A DNA stretch of 64,000 nt from Bradyrhizobium sp. SK17 (lineage in GTDB: Bacteria; Pseudomonadota; Alphaproteobacteria; Rhizobiales; Xanthobacteraceae): positions 1,860,001-1,924,000 of the forward strand of contig NZ_CP025113.1 of NCBI RefSeq assembly GCF_002831585.1, read 5' to 3'. This document shows positions 1-8,778 of the stretch, piece after piece. Each line of letters opens with the position of its first letter. Position 1 is the stretch's first letter. The position numbers were made by a program, and so were the translations under genes. The notes below the pieces were generated by a model. It was not told the origin of the DNA and did no database searches. It saw only the letters and a program-made list of their open reading frames with translations.

Positions 1-167
1 TATCCGTAGAATTCAATTGCCACACCCCGGAAAAGGTGGGAATCTGAATGTCGATCATTGCTGTGATGCGTTGACATTCTCTCCCGTTCGGGGACTTCGC
101 CGGTGCGCGCGATCATTTTACCTGCGGGTTGCCGCAGTTTTCTCATCATCGGCAGGAACGGATCGGC

Positions 168-695
168 ATGAGCCATCAAGCCCTCGTGACGGTCATTCTC
201 GCGGGTCTGGTGGTGATTGCGTTCGGATTGTTCTGGTGGGTCGGTGTCTATTCCGATCGCGTCTTTGCCAAGCGATTTCGCGCTCGCTTTCCCGAGAGGA
301 CGTTGAGCTACACCGGCGACCAGCTTGGCGAACTGGTGCAGTCCGATCTTCGGATGAAATATGTCTTTCCGATCCTGTTCCCGCTCGATCTCATCGTCAT
401 GCTAGCGCTGGCGGGCGCGTTGGGCGCGGCGTCATCGCACCTGCTCAAGCAGTTCTATCCGGCCGCGGCGCCGCTCGGCCTGGTGGTGCCGGCGGTTTAT
501 CTGCTCAGCGACCTGATCGAGGACTGTCTGCTGGCATGGCTGTTGCTGCGCGGCGACCGGCACGAGGCCGCGCGCTCGGTTTCGGTCCTGAAGGCGATCA
601 CGACGATCAAGTTCGCGAGCATCTTCGCATCGATCGCGCTGACGCTGATCGCCTTCGTCGGCTGGCTGTTCCACAACGAAGCGATTGCGATCTGA
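168..695 (+). CDS. Hypothetical four-helix membrane protein
   Basis: A 175-residue protein of unknown function. The ATG at 168 is preceded by AGGAA (153-157) and begins MSHQALVT; an upstream in-frame ATG at 129 has no good ribosome binding site. Hydrophobic segments lie near residues 5-25, 65-85, 100-130 and 145-170, with charged loops between, so an inner-membrane protein with about four helices is expected. I recognise no catalytic motif or named family. It converges with the VWA-protein gene, 31 bases away, so the two are transcribed toward each other and need not be related. Real-gene status rests on the clean start, codon usage and membrane topology. Confidence 0.7.
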   Translation: MSHQALVTVILAGLVVIAFGLFWWVGVYSDRVFAKRFRARFPERTLSYTGDQLGELVQSDLRMKYVFPILFPLDLIVMLALAGALGAASSHLLKQFYPAAAPLGLVVPAVYLLSDLIEDCLLAWLLLRGDRHEAARSVSVLKAITTIKFASIFASIALTLIAFVGWLFHNEAIAI

Positions 696-726
696 GACGG
701 GCTGAGACCGTCATCGGCGCTGCCGT

Positions 727-2103
727 CTATTGATAGGTCGCCACGATGTCGGACACCGCACGCTCGAGCTGCCGTGCGGTGGCGCATTGGCGCACCACGG
801 TGCAGAAGGTCGCGTAGCGCGGCATCTCGGAATCGCCAAAGCCCCAGACCATGCGGCCCTCGGGATTGAGCCACACCAGCCGTTTGGAGCGCTCGCCGAT
901 GCGGCGCAGGATGTCGGCGCGCGGATCGAGGTTGTTGCTGCGGGCGTCGCCGAGCACGATCACCGTGGTCTGCGGCGTGATCGCGCTCATCCAATTGTCC
1001 TCGAAATCGGCGAACGAGTTGCCGTAGTCGGACGAGCCGAAGCCGACCTTGGACATGATCTCCTTCATCGCCTCTTCCGGCGACATCGATTCCAGGATGT
1101 CGCTGACCTCGATCAAATGGCCCGAGAAGGCGAACGAACGGACGTCGTCGACCACCTCATGCAGGCTGTGGATCAGGAGCAGGAAGAAGTCCGAGACGCG
1201 GGCGACCGAGCCCGAAACGTCGCACAGCGCCACGATCTTCGGTCGGTCGCGGTGCTTGCGCTTCCACGCGGTCAGGAACGGCACGCCGCCCCAGGCCGCA
1301 TTGCGCCGCAGCGTGCGGCGGACATCGAGATGGCCGCGACGTTGGCGCTTGCGCGGCTTGGAATAGCGTTCGCGCAGCCGCCGCGCGATCTGGCGGATCA
1401 GCGCGCGCATCTGCTCGACCTGCCGCGGCTCGATCCGCGCCAGCGGCGCGTTGCGCAGGATCTCGTTGCGCAGGTTCTCCGCTTCCTCGCGGCCGTAGAG
1501 CAGCAGCGCCTGCGAGACCGCGTCGCGAACCGTGCCGCGCAGGCCGTTGAGCGCCTCCTGCAAACGTTCGGCGAGCGCCGGATTGCGCGTGGTCTGCTCG
1601 TCGATGTCATCGCGCAGGCGCTGGATGCCCATCGCGTCGAGGATACGGGTCTGGAAGATGCCGCGCTGGGTGAAGTAGCGGATGTCGGGCAGCGAGGCGG
1701 CGCCGGAGGCGTTGGCGATCGCCGTCGAGATCGCGGAACGATCCTGCGACAGCAGCATCTGCGCCAGCGAGCCGATATTCTCGTTGGCCGCGCCGCCCGA
1801 CGTGTCGCCATGCTCATCGGCCGAGGGGTTGGCGCCGGATGCGCTGCTGTCGTCAGCCTTGTTCTGCTCGGCGCTCTCCTGCTGCGGCTCGGGCTGGCTG
1901 AAGAACAGGTCGAAGCATTCGCCGAGCGAGCGCTTCTCGTCCTGGGTCTTGGCGAGTGTCAGCAGGAAGGTGTCGCGCAGGACATCGCGGTCGGCAAAGC
2001 CGACCTGGGCGACCGCCCGCATCGCATCGATGCTTTCGGCGGGCGAGACCCGGACCCCGGCCCCCCGCGCCACACGAAAGAAGCGATGCAGGTTCTCGCG
2101 CAT
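727..2103 (-). CDS. VWA domain protein, CoxE-like
   Basis: A 458-residue cytoplasmic protein. Residues 1-75 are helical, 75-110 form an acidic low-complexity linker (Gln/Glu/Ser/Asp/Gly rich), 110-280 are helical and strongly basic, and a von Willebrand A domain follows from about residue 285. The metal-ion-dependent adhesion site DVSGS is at residues 295-299. This layout matches the CoxE family, which works with a MoxR/CoxD-type AAA ATPase in metal-centre insertion or protein remodelling (known for CO dehydrogenase maturation). The MoxR gene lies just upstream on the same strand, separated by 104 bases that hold a dispersed palindrome. No CO dehydrogenase structural genes are in the window, so the client protein is unknown. 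Confidence 0.85.
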   Translation of the reverse strand: MRENLHRFFRVARGAGVRVSPAESIDAMRAVAQVGFADRDVLRDTFLLTLAKTQDEKRSLGECFDLFFSQPEPQQESAEQNKADDSSASGANPSADEHGDTSGGAANENIGSLAQMLLSQDRSAISTAIANASGAASLPDIRYFTQRGIFQTRILDAMGIQRLRDDIDEQTTRNPALAERLQEALNGLRGTVRDAVSQALLLYGREEAENLRNEILRNAPLARIEPRQVEQMRALIRQIARRLRERYSKPRKRQRRGHLDVRRTLRRNAAWGGVPFLTAWKRKHRDRPKIVALCDVSGSVARVSDFFLLLIHSLHEVVDDVRSFAFSGHLIEVSDILESMSPEEAMKEIMSKVGFGSSDYGNSFADFEDNWMSAITPQTTVIVLGDARSNNLDPRADILRRIGERSKRLVWLNPEGRMVWGFGDSEMPRYATFCTVVRQCATARQLERAVSDIVATYQ

Positions 2104-2160
2104 CTTCTAAAGAGCGATGAAATTGGATTGAATTGTCATCGCGCTTTAGCTCCTTCTTTG

Positions 2161-2205
2161 AGCATGATCTTGTCGGAAAACCGCTTCACACTTTTCCGGA
2201 TCATG
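2161..2205. repeat. Dispersed palindrome, family E copy 1
   Basis: A 45-base imperfect palindrome starting AGCATGATCTTGTCGG and ending TTTTCCGGATCATG, sitting between the MoxR and VWA genes. The ends AGCATGATC and GATCATG pair. A second copy lies at 36742-36786 between two ABC permease genes. Position between co-oriented genes suggests an RNA hairpin that could act in processing or attenuation; that role is inference. Confidence 0.7.
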
Positions 2206-2207
2206 CC

Positions 2208-3155
<948 letters not shown>

Positions 3156-3315
3156 GAGGGTCAGCTCCGAATTACCTTGAACTCGGACCTGTTCTGCGCC
3201 CGTTGCGGGCAAAGCACAAGGCTCGTTTGGCCCGCGATGGCTGGAGACCAAAGGCTGGGGTTAGCGCATGGTTCGGGGTATTTCCGCCGAGCGCAATACG
3301 GCTGAGACGCTGCCG

Positions 3316-3636
3316 CTAGCCGGCGCAGCTCTTCACGAAATCCTTGCGCTGCGGGCCGGTGATCTTCTGGTCGATGGCCTGTTTCAGGCAGTCGAGATGC
3401 GCCTGCGCCATGCAGAGCTGCATCTGGTCGCGCTTGTCCTGACCCTTCAGCGCCTGGGTGGAGCTCTGGCAGGCTGCGCGCTTGGCGCCGGGCACGGGCG
3501 CGGCCGCAGCAGTGCTCTCCTGCGCGGGAGCCGCCGCTGGCGCTGCTGCGGCAGGGGCCGGGGTCGATTGCGCGAGAGCCGCGAACGAGACCAGCAGGGA
3601 GCCGGCCGAGACGAGGGCGACGACGAGACGTTTCAT
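3316..3636 (-). CDS. Small secreted PsiF-like protein
   Basis: A 106-residue protein beginning MKRLVVAL with a typical Sec signal peptide that should be cut after the AALAQ region (about residue 22). An Ala/Pro-rich stretch follows, then a C-terminal half with evenly spaced cysteines in a pattern C-x(n)-L-x-G-x-x-R-x-x-F-x-x-x-C (CLKQ to FVKSCAG) that resembles the PsiF repeat of phosphate-starvation-inducible proteins. The start at 3636 is favoured over the upstream codon at 3657 because the signal peptide begins there. It is a monocistronic gene between MoxR and the HAD gene. The PsiF link is by motif resemblance only; function is unknown. Confidence 0.7.
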   Translation of the reverse strand: MKRLVVALVSAGSLLVSFAALAQSTPAPAAAAPAAAPAQESTAAAAPVPGAKRAACQSSTQALKGQDKRDQMQLCMAQAHLDCLKQAIDQKITGPQRKDFVKSCAG

Positions 3637-3764
3637 GGAATCTGCCTCCGCAAGCATCGTCCGGAAACGGGGATGCTGTTTCCGGAAACACGCTCAGATC
3701 AGGAAAGAGGCTTATGATTAGGAAGCTTCGGCTGAATGCCCGGTGAATGTGGCCGGAACCGACT

Positions 3765-4397
3765 TCACCTCAGCGTGAGGCCGGTCGCGGCCTCGAGCTC
3801 GGAGATCGCCTGCGCGGCGTTCGCGACCTTGATCGTGGTCATGCCCATCTCGCGCGCCGGCTTCAGATTGACGCCGAGATCGTCGAGATAGACGCAGTTG
3901 TTTGGATTGACCTGGAGCGTCTCCACCATCATCCGGTAGATGCGCGGATCGGGCTTGCGCAGGCCGATCTTGGCGGACTCGATGACGTGATCGAACAGCG
4001 CCATCACCTCGGCGACATACAGCGTGCGTCCGCTGTGGCTGCCGATCGCATTCGACGGCAGGTTGTTGGTGATGCAGCCGGTCTTGAATTTCGCCTTGAT
4101 GCGCTTCAGCGCCTCGACCATTTCGGGCCGCAGGTCGCCGGACAGCAGCGGCAGTACGTCCTTGCCGCGCACCTCGGCGCCGAGCGCCTTCGATTCCGAT
4201 GCGAACAGCTCGTCGAACGCGTCGATACCGATCTCGGCGCGCTCGAACTTGGCCCAGGCGTTCTCGAGATGGTTGGCGGCGTTGGTGCGGCGGATGATGT
4301 CGATCGGCAGGCCGCGCTCGGTCTCATAGCGCGCGAATGCCTCGAACGGCGAGGTGGTCAAGACGCCGCCGAAATCCCAGATCACTGCCTCGATCAT
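3765..4397 (-). CDS. HAD-superfamily hydrolase (subfamily IA)
   Basis: A 210-residue hydrolase of the haloacid dehalogenase superfamily, probably a phosphatase. The N-terminal nucleophile motif is modified: IWDFGGVL near residues 6-13, where the family usually has DxDxT/V; DFGG is the form seen in epoxide-hydrolase-like/YihX-type members. Motif II (TGCITNNL) and motif III/IV (KIGLRKPDPRIY followed by VYLDD) are present, as expected for subfamily IA. The ATG at 4397 has AGGGA upstream and gives MIEAVIWD; a longer frame to 4418 is less likely. Substrate cannot be predicted. It is a single gene with intergenic space on both sides. Confidence 0.85.
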   Translation of the reverse strand: MIEAVIWDFGGVLTTSPFEAFARYETERGLPIDIIRRTNAANHLENAWAKFERAEIGIDAFDELFASESKALGAEVRGKDVLPLLSGDLRPEMVEALKRIKAKFKTGCITNNLPSNAIGSHSGRTLYVAEVMALFDHVIESAKIGLRKPDPRIYRMMVETLQVNPNNCVYLDDLGVNLKPAREMGMTTIKVANAAQAISELEAATGLTLR

Positions 4398-4550
4398 CAA
4401 AATCCCTGCCCGTTGCAAAGCGGCGGCTTCGCCTCGGTTCTTCCGCCGGTTCGGCGGAAGACAGGGAAACGCGCGTCAAGCCCTCTTTATTGGAAGTGGC
4501 GCCGGTCAGGCAAGCCGCCAGTTCGCGGCAAACTCCGCCGCGCGGAAGAC

Positions 4551-5237
4551 TCACCACACCATCGGCACCAGGCGGTAGCGCACGCGGGTGAGATACTCGG
4601 CATAGCCATCGAGCTCGGCGGTGAGCATCCGCTCCTCCATCATCGACCGCAGGCCAAGCAACGCCATCATCACCGGCACGATGACGAGGCCCCACCAGGA
4701 CCCCAGCAGCAGCGGCGTGCCGAGATAGGTCAGCAGGCCGCTGGCATAGATCGGGTGGCGCACATAGGCGTAAGGCCCCGTGGTCACCGCGGCGTGCCCG
4801 CGCTCGCGCTGGATTTTCACCACCGGCGCGGCGTAGCTGTTCTCCCGGTAGGTCCGGTAGACGATGTAGAACGACGCCGCGATCATGACGGCGCCGGCGC
4901 ATTGCAGCCAGAACGGGATGAACGAGGTCTGGTAGCGCATCGCGTCGAGCGCCATCAGCGGCAGCCATGTCAGCCACAATAGCGGCATGATCGAGGTGAT
5001 GACGCGATCCCACCCGGCCTGGCCGCGCGCGGTGCGCCGCTCGGCCAGCAATCCCGGATCATGCCTGGCGAGCCAGGCTTCGGTGATCAGCCCGCCGATC
5101 GTGATCTCGGCGAGGAACACCCAGCCGCCGGCCCATCGCATGGTACCGGCCGCGAGAAAGAGGAGCGATCCGAGGCCCACGCATGTGAAGGCGGCGCGAC
5201 GCAGATTGATGCGAGGAGAATTGCCGTTCTGGTCCAT
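4551..5237 (-). CDS. Isoprenylcysteine methyltransferase-like membrane protein
   Basis: A 228-residue integral membrane protein of the ICMT/phosphatidylethanolamine-methyltransferase-like group. Hydrophobic segments cover residues 15-55, 80-125 and 165-190. The cofactor-binding signature region TGPYAYVRHPIYAS is near residue 150, with a downstream E-E-x(4)-L stretch (MMEERMLTAEL), the conserved C-terminal part of this family. Bacterial members are usually annotated as isoprenylcysteine carboxyl methyltransferase family although bacterial prenylcysteine substrates are generally unknown. The ATG at 5237 is preceded by GGAG at ideal spacing. It stands alone between the HAD gene and the small-gene cassette. 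Confidence 0.85.
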   Translation of the reverse strand: MDQNGNSPRINLRRAAFTCVGLGSLLFLAAGTMRWAGGWVFLAEITIGGLITEAWLARHDPGLLAERRTARGQAGWDRVITSIMPLLWLTWLPLMALDAMRYQTSFIPFWLQCAGAVMIAASFYIVYRTYRENSYAAPVVKIQRERGHAAVTTGPYAYVRHPIYASGLLTYLGTPLLLGSWWGLVIVPVMMALLGLRSMMEERMLTAELDGYAEYLTRVRYRLVPMVW

Positions 5238-5335
5238 GTCTCTCTCCGACAAATGGCAACGGCCGCGCCGCCAATCGGGCGGGCCGTTGCAGGCCTGGGC
5301 AGCGGATCGCAGCGATAATCAGTGCGCGACGCCGA

Positions 5336-5677
5336 TCACGGCCGACGCGTCCAGTTTCGCGCCTGTCCGGAGTAGACCTTGCTCGGCATTGCGCGGGCGG
5401 TGGGGTCGAGCAGGATCTTCATCGCGGTGTTGAGCCGCGCCTCCGAATGCGGCGAGCCGTCATGGCGCATCTGCTGCGGAGCGCCGGGGCCTTGCGGCGG
5501 CGCCATGTAACTCGACGTGGTCGGCGGGGCGGGCGTGGTGGCGATCTTCGGACGGGCGACAACGGCTGCCTCCAACGGGCGCCGCGCGTCGGCAATGCTC
5601 GACGCTGCGGATGGCGCTTCCGCCGGCGGCGGAGAGGCGGCGCTGTCGGATCCGGATTTGCGGGGCGTTCTTGCCAT
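5336..5677 (-). CDS. Small Ala/Pro-rich protein in PatG-like cassette
   Basis: A 113-residue protein of unknown function, last in a run of small genes on the strand of the PatA/PatG-like protease. Residues 1-75 are low complexity (Ala, Pro, Ser, Thr), the rest is more ordered with a basic tail (RNWTRRP). GGAG lies about 8 bases before the ATG at 5677. There is no signal peptide or membrane segment. Because it follows two other small genes and a maturation-type protease, it could be a substrate, leader-bearing precursor or accessory peptide, but no precursor motif is recognised and it could also be an ordinary hypothetical protein. Confidence 0.55.
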   Translation of the reverse strand: MARTPRKSGSDSAASPPPAEAPSAASSIADARRPLEAAVVARPKIATTPAPPTTSSYMAPPQGPGAPQQMRHDGSPHSEARLNTAMKILLDPTARAMPSKVYSGQARNWTRRP

Positions 5678-5727
5678 GGCATCGGCTCCATAGGTTCGGT
5701 GATGACGATAGTTTCAGGATTTGGACC

Positions 5728-5904
5728 TCAGGACTTGTCCTCGTCGGATGTGGTGCGTTTGGCGATGATCGGGTTGCGGTCGCTGATCGCGGCGAGCAGC
5801 GCGGCATGGGTCACGACTGACGATACGACGATCTTTCCGGAGGGTTCGATCCGGCGACCGTTCCGCGGTTGCTGTGGGCTCTTGGCGGTGGATTTTTCCA
5901 TCAT
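5728..5904 (-). CDS. Very small protein (58 aa) in PatG-like cassette
   Basis: A 58-residue open frame read directly from the sequence: it begins MMEKSTAK at 5904 and ends TTSDEDKS before TGA at 5728. GAGGAG lies six bases before the first ATG, an excellent ribosome binding site. The N-terminal half is basic and polar, residues 27-43 are moderately hydrophobic (KIVVSSVVTHAALLAA), and the tail is acidic. It sits 57 bases after the 63-residue gene and 50 bases before the 113-residue gene, all on one strand downstream of the PatG-like protease. Role unknown; precursor peptide or accessory protein are both possible. Confidence 0.55.
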   Translation of the reverse strand: MMEKSTAKSPQQPRNGRRIEPSGKIVVSSVVTHAALLAAISDRNPIIAKRTTSDEDKS

Positions 5905-5961
5905 GGCAGTCTCCTCTCGGCAGGGGTGGGGCCCGACTGCGCCGGGCCCCGAGTTTGGCGA

Positions 5962-6153
5962 TCAGATGCCGAAAGCACCGAGGACGCCCGGCAGCGCCTG
6001 CACGACGCCACCGACGATGTCCTGCCAGCCCTGCGGGTTGACCGAACCGTTGGTCGCCACTTCGGCAATCCGCTTCGGACCGCGCTCGATGCCCTCACAC
6101 TGGATCGGGCTACGCACGCTGCCGAAGGTCTCAAAGTCGTTCCTTGCGTACAT
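5962..6153 (-). CDS. Candidate precursor peptide (63 aa)
   Basis: A 63-residue protein starting MYARNDFETFGS, with a very strong ribosome binding site (GAAGGAG, six bases before the ATG at 6153). The N-terminal 35 residues are polar with one Cys (IQCEG), and the C-terminal 20 are Gly/Val/Leu-rich and hydrophobic, ending GVLGAFGI. That two-part build (polar leader, small hydrophobic core) and its place just after a PatA/PatG-type protease make it the best substrate candidate in the cassette. No cyanobactin leader motif (LAELSEE type) is visible, and no cyclodehydratase is nearby, so this is inference from layout. Confidence 0.6.
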   Translation of the reverse strand: MYARNDFETFGSVRSPIQCEGIERGPKRIAEVATNGSVNPQGWQDIVGGVVQALPGVLGAFGI

Positions 6154-6250
6154 GTTCAGCTCCTTCTTTCGGTTTGAATTGACGGCGACTACGGGAGGTG
6201 AGCACCGACCGGGGCAGCCGTCGCTGGACGTCGCCCAGGGGATCGCTCAT
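6131..6250 (-). CDS. Possible tiny gene (39 aa) between protease and peptide gene
   Basis: An open frame of 39 codons beginning MSDPLGDVQR at 6250 and ending KERL at 6131, so its last 23 bases overlap the start of the 63-residue gene. AGGGG lies upstream at about nine bases, but both that site and the ATG fall within the hairpin at 6236-6265 (the ATG is in its loop). The product would be strongly basic. A 14-codon GTG frame with GGAGGAG upstream (6247-6291) ends on the same TGAT overlap and could be a leader for it. Coding status is uncertain; the region may simply be an untranslated spacer. Confidence 0.25.
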   Translation of the reverse strand: MSDPLGDVQRRLPRSVLTSRSRRQFKPKEGAEHVRKERL

Positions 6251-6265
6251 CGCGTCGATCCCCTG
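6236..6265 (-). promoter_or_regulatory. Perfect 10-bp hairpin after PatG-like gene
   Basis: On the minus strand CAGGGGATCG pairs perfectly with CGATCCCCTG across a 10-base loop. It lies 63 bases downstream of the protease stop and 83 bases before the 63-residue gene. No T-run follows, so it is a weak candidate for an intrinsic terminator; it fits better as an RNA stem that stabilises or partly separates protease and small-gene expression. Confidence 0.6.
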
Positions 6266-6327
6266 AACCACGTGACGCCAATTCGCGCCACGTTCTGATC
6301 TCCTCCGGACGCAGAGGAGCAATCGCG

Positions 6328-8778
6328 TCAATAGACCTGCCAGTTCCGCAGCGGCCCGACCGCCACCGGCACCACGTCGCTCACGTCGATCGTGTACTGA
6401 TAGACTTCGCGCGCCTGGGTCAGGACTTGCGTCGGGTTGAAGAAGCGGTAGGTCACGTCGTGGCAGATCGAGTCGGGGCGGCAGATCACGCTCTGGTCGA
6501 CCTCGACAGTGTCGAGCCGCAGGCCCTTCTTGGCGACGTCGCTGAAGATCTTCCGCGTGTTGTAGGCGTTCATCGCGGAGTAGTTCAGCGCGCGATCCTG
6601 CGGCGAGAGGCCGACATTGCGGAACTCATTGTAGATCCGCTCGAGGAAGCCCTCGGCGCCGGCCGGCCAGGTGTCGGCGTCGGGCCCGAACAGCGTGTAG
6701 AGATCCCACTGGTAGAAGCCGCGCCAATCGGTCACCAGCGTCGGCACGACGGTGCCGTTCAGCAGCTTGGTCGTGTTGGTGCTGTCGACCCAGCCGGCCA
6801 TCGAGACCCGCGCAACACCGCCGCGCGGCGGGAATGCCGGGGGCGTGACTGGTCGTGCATCGGCTTCAGCCACGGCCGCTGTCGCGATCACCACCGTACG
6901 GGTGGTCGCCGGATCGTCGTGCGAGACTTCCTGGTGCCACAGCGCGAGGATCAGCGCGGCGAAGAACCCGAGACCGAACACATCGAGCGGCTTGATCGCG
7001 TAGATCGGGATCGAATCGATCGTCATCGTCCAGGTGATGGCGTCGGCGTCCGGGAAGTTGTTGCCGGCGCCGGCCGGCGTCGCGGTCTCGCCTTCGGCCT
7101 GGTTCAGCAGATAGCGCGCCATGATCGCCGGATTGTAGGGGGCCGACGTATCGCCGGAGCGATCGCGCTCTGGGCCGAATGCCGGATCGCCGCGTCCGAT
7201 CAGGCTGTCGCGCCAGTTGGCGATCGCCTGCACGAAGTAATCGAGGCGGGCTTCCTTGCCGAAATCGTAGAACAGCCTGCCGATCGGGAAGGCGAGCTGA
7301 CCGGTGGACTCCGGCGTCGCGCCCTGCGGGCGCATGCCGCCGCCACAGCCGCAGCTCTTCTCGCTGGTCCGCACCGCGGGGGCTTCATACATCGGCAGCG
7401 CCTGCGGCACTGCGACGGGATACGCATTGCTCGGCATCAGTGCCGGCAATTGCTGCGGTTGCAGCCAGGTTTGCGGCATCATGCCGGCGGCTGGCATCGC
7501 CATCTGCGGCATCATCATCGGCGGCATCACCATCTGCGGCGCTGGCGCCGGCATCCAGACCATGTCGCCGCCCGGATAAGGGGCGTGGTACGGATAGGGC
7601 GCGGGCGCTGCGATCGGCGCGGCGACGACGCCGTGATCAACGGGGGCCGCCATGGCCGCAGGTGCGGCCGGCTGGGCCTCGCTTGGCGTGATCCCGGCGC
7701 TGCTTCGCAGGACCGAGCCGTCCGGCCCGAAGATGCGCGGAGCCGATGGTGCAGACATTGCTGATAGATCTCCCATGGAACCCTCTCTGGTTGCAGTTGG
7801 CTGAGCGGCGGATGACGGTTGGACGAAAGGGCGCGCGGTCACTCCCCAGAAGCGGGGAGGCGCGGCCGTGGCACCCGACGGCATGACGGCGTCCGCCTGC
7901 TCGCCAAGCAGGGCGGCGACAGCCGCGGGAATATCGAGCCGTCCGGCGAGACAGCGCGAAGCGCCGCTGTCGCTGCGGCAGGGCACGGCGCTTTCGAGCA
8001 GCGCGGCACGGACGGCTTGCGGATCGGCCTTGCGTCCGTTTTGGCGCAGGCATGAAAGCAGCAGCGCGACGACGCCGGTGACGATCGGCGCAGCGAAGCT
8101 CGTTCCCGAACGCAGGCTGACATTGCGGACCGGCGAGGCGCCGGCGATGTTCTCGCCCGGCGCCAGGATGCCGTTCTCGAGATAGGCGTCGCCGAAATTG
8201 CTGAACGGCAGCGGATTGCCGGCCAGATCGCATGCGCCGACCGCGAGCACCGAAGAGAGGCTGCCCGGCACCTGAACGCAGCGGCAGCCGTCATTGCCGG
8301 CGGCGGCGACGATCAGCTTGCCGGCGCGTTCGCAGGCGCGCACCGCATCGACCAGAATGCGGTCGGCCTGTCCGGTCGCGGATTGCTGGCCGCTGCTGAT
8401 GTTGATGATGTCGGCGCCGACGGCGAGCGCCTGGTTGATCGCGAGCGCGAGGGTGCTCTGCGAGGACGGCTCGATCTGGCCGCCGGCATTCTCGCGATAG
8501 ATCGAGAACACGGTGGCGCTGCAATTCGGCGCCACGCCGAGCACCGGGCTGCCGGGCGTGCCCATCAGCACGCTCGTGACATGGCTGCCGTGCTCGGACT
8601 GGATCGTGGGCGAAGACGGCGCGACGAACTCGCCACCCATCGCGACACGGGCCTGCCTGAGCGAGGGATGATTGAGGTCGACGGGACCGTCGATGATCGC
8701 GATCTTGACCGCCGGGTCGCCACCCGACGTTCTCTGCCACAAGGCAGCCAGACCAGCGATGTCGGCGACTGGATTCAT
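6328..8778 (-). CDS. PatA/PatG-like subtilisin-family maturation protease
   Basis: An 816-residue S8 (subtilisin) protein with the two-part build of cyanobactin maturation proteases PatA/PatG. Residues 1-300 are the protease: Asp30 in IAIIDGPVDLNHP (the PatA/PatG form of the Asp motif), His63 in EHGSHV, oxyanion Asn162 in AAAGND, Ser227 in SGTSFAAP. Residues about 330-490 are a Pro/Met/Ala-rich linker ending in a CGCGGG patch. The C-terminal domain starts with IGRLFYDFGKEARLD and ends with CRPDSICHDVTYRFFNP and IDVSDVVPVAVG, the hallmark conserved blocks of PatA/PatG. The ATG at 8778 (GGGAA upstream) gives the family-typical N-terminus just before the Asp motif; the frame extends 45 codons further. 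PatA removes leaders and PatG macrocyclises in cyanobactin assembly; here no YcaO enzyme or transporter is nearby. Confidence 0.88.
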   Translation of the reverse strand: MNPVADIAGLAALWQRTSGGDPAVKIAIIDGPVDLNHPSLRQARVAMGGEFVAPSSPTIQSEHGSHVTSVLMGTPGSPVLGVAPNCSATVFSIYRENAGGQIEPSSQSTLALAINQALAVGADIINISSGQQSATGQADRILVDAVRACERAGKLIVAAAGNDGCRCVQVPGSLSSVLAVGACDLAGNPLPFSNFGDAYLENGILAPGENIAGASPVRNVSLRSGTSFAAPIVTGVVALLLSCLRQNGRKADPQAVRAALLESAVPCRSDSGASRCLAGRLDIPAAVAALLGEQADAVMPSGATAAPPRFWGVTARPFVQPSSAAQPTATREGSMGDLSAMSAPSAPRIFGPDGSVLRSSAGITPSEAQPAAPAAMAAPVDHGVVAAPIAAPAPYPYHAPYPGGDMVWMPAPAPQMVMPPMMMPQMAMPAAGMMPQTWLQPQQLPALMPSNAYPVAVPQALPMYEAPAVRTSEKSCGCGGGMRPQGATPESTGQLAFPIGRLFYDFGKEARLDYFVQAIANWRDSLIGRGDPAFGPERDRSGDTSAPYNPAIMARYLLNQAEGETATPAGAGNNFPDADAITWTMTIDSIPIYAIKPLDVFGLGFFAALILALWHQEVSHDDPATTRTVVIATAAVAEADARPVTPPAFPPRGGVARVSMAGWVDSTNTTKLLNGTVVPTLVTDWRGFYQWDLYTLFGPDADTWPAGAEGFLERIYNEFRNVGLSPQDRALNYSAMNAYNTRKIFSDVAKKGLRLDTVEVDQSVICRPDSICHDVTYRFFNPTQVLTQAREVYQYTIDVSDVVPVAVGPLRNWQVY

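Noticed and set aside
2161..2205. Family E element as an attachment site or tRNA fragment
   Set aside because: It is a short palindrome repeated at 36742 with no tRNA-like features or integrase nearby.
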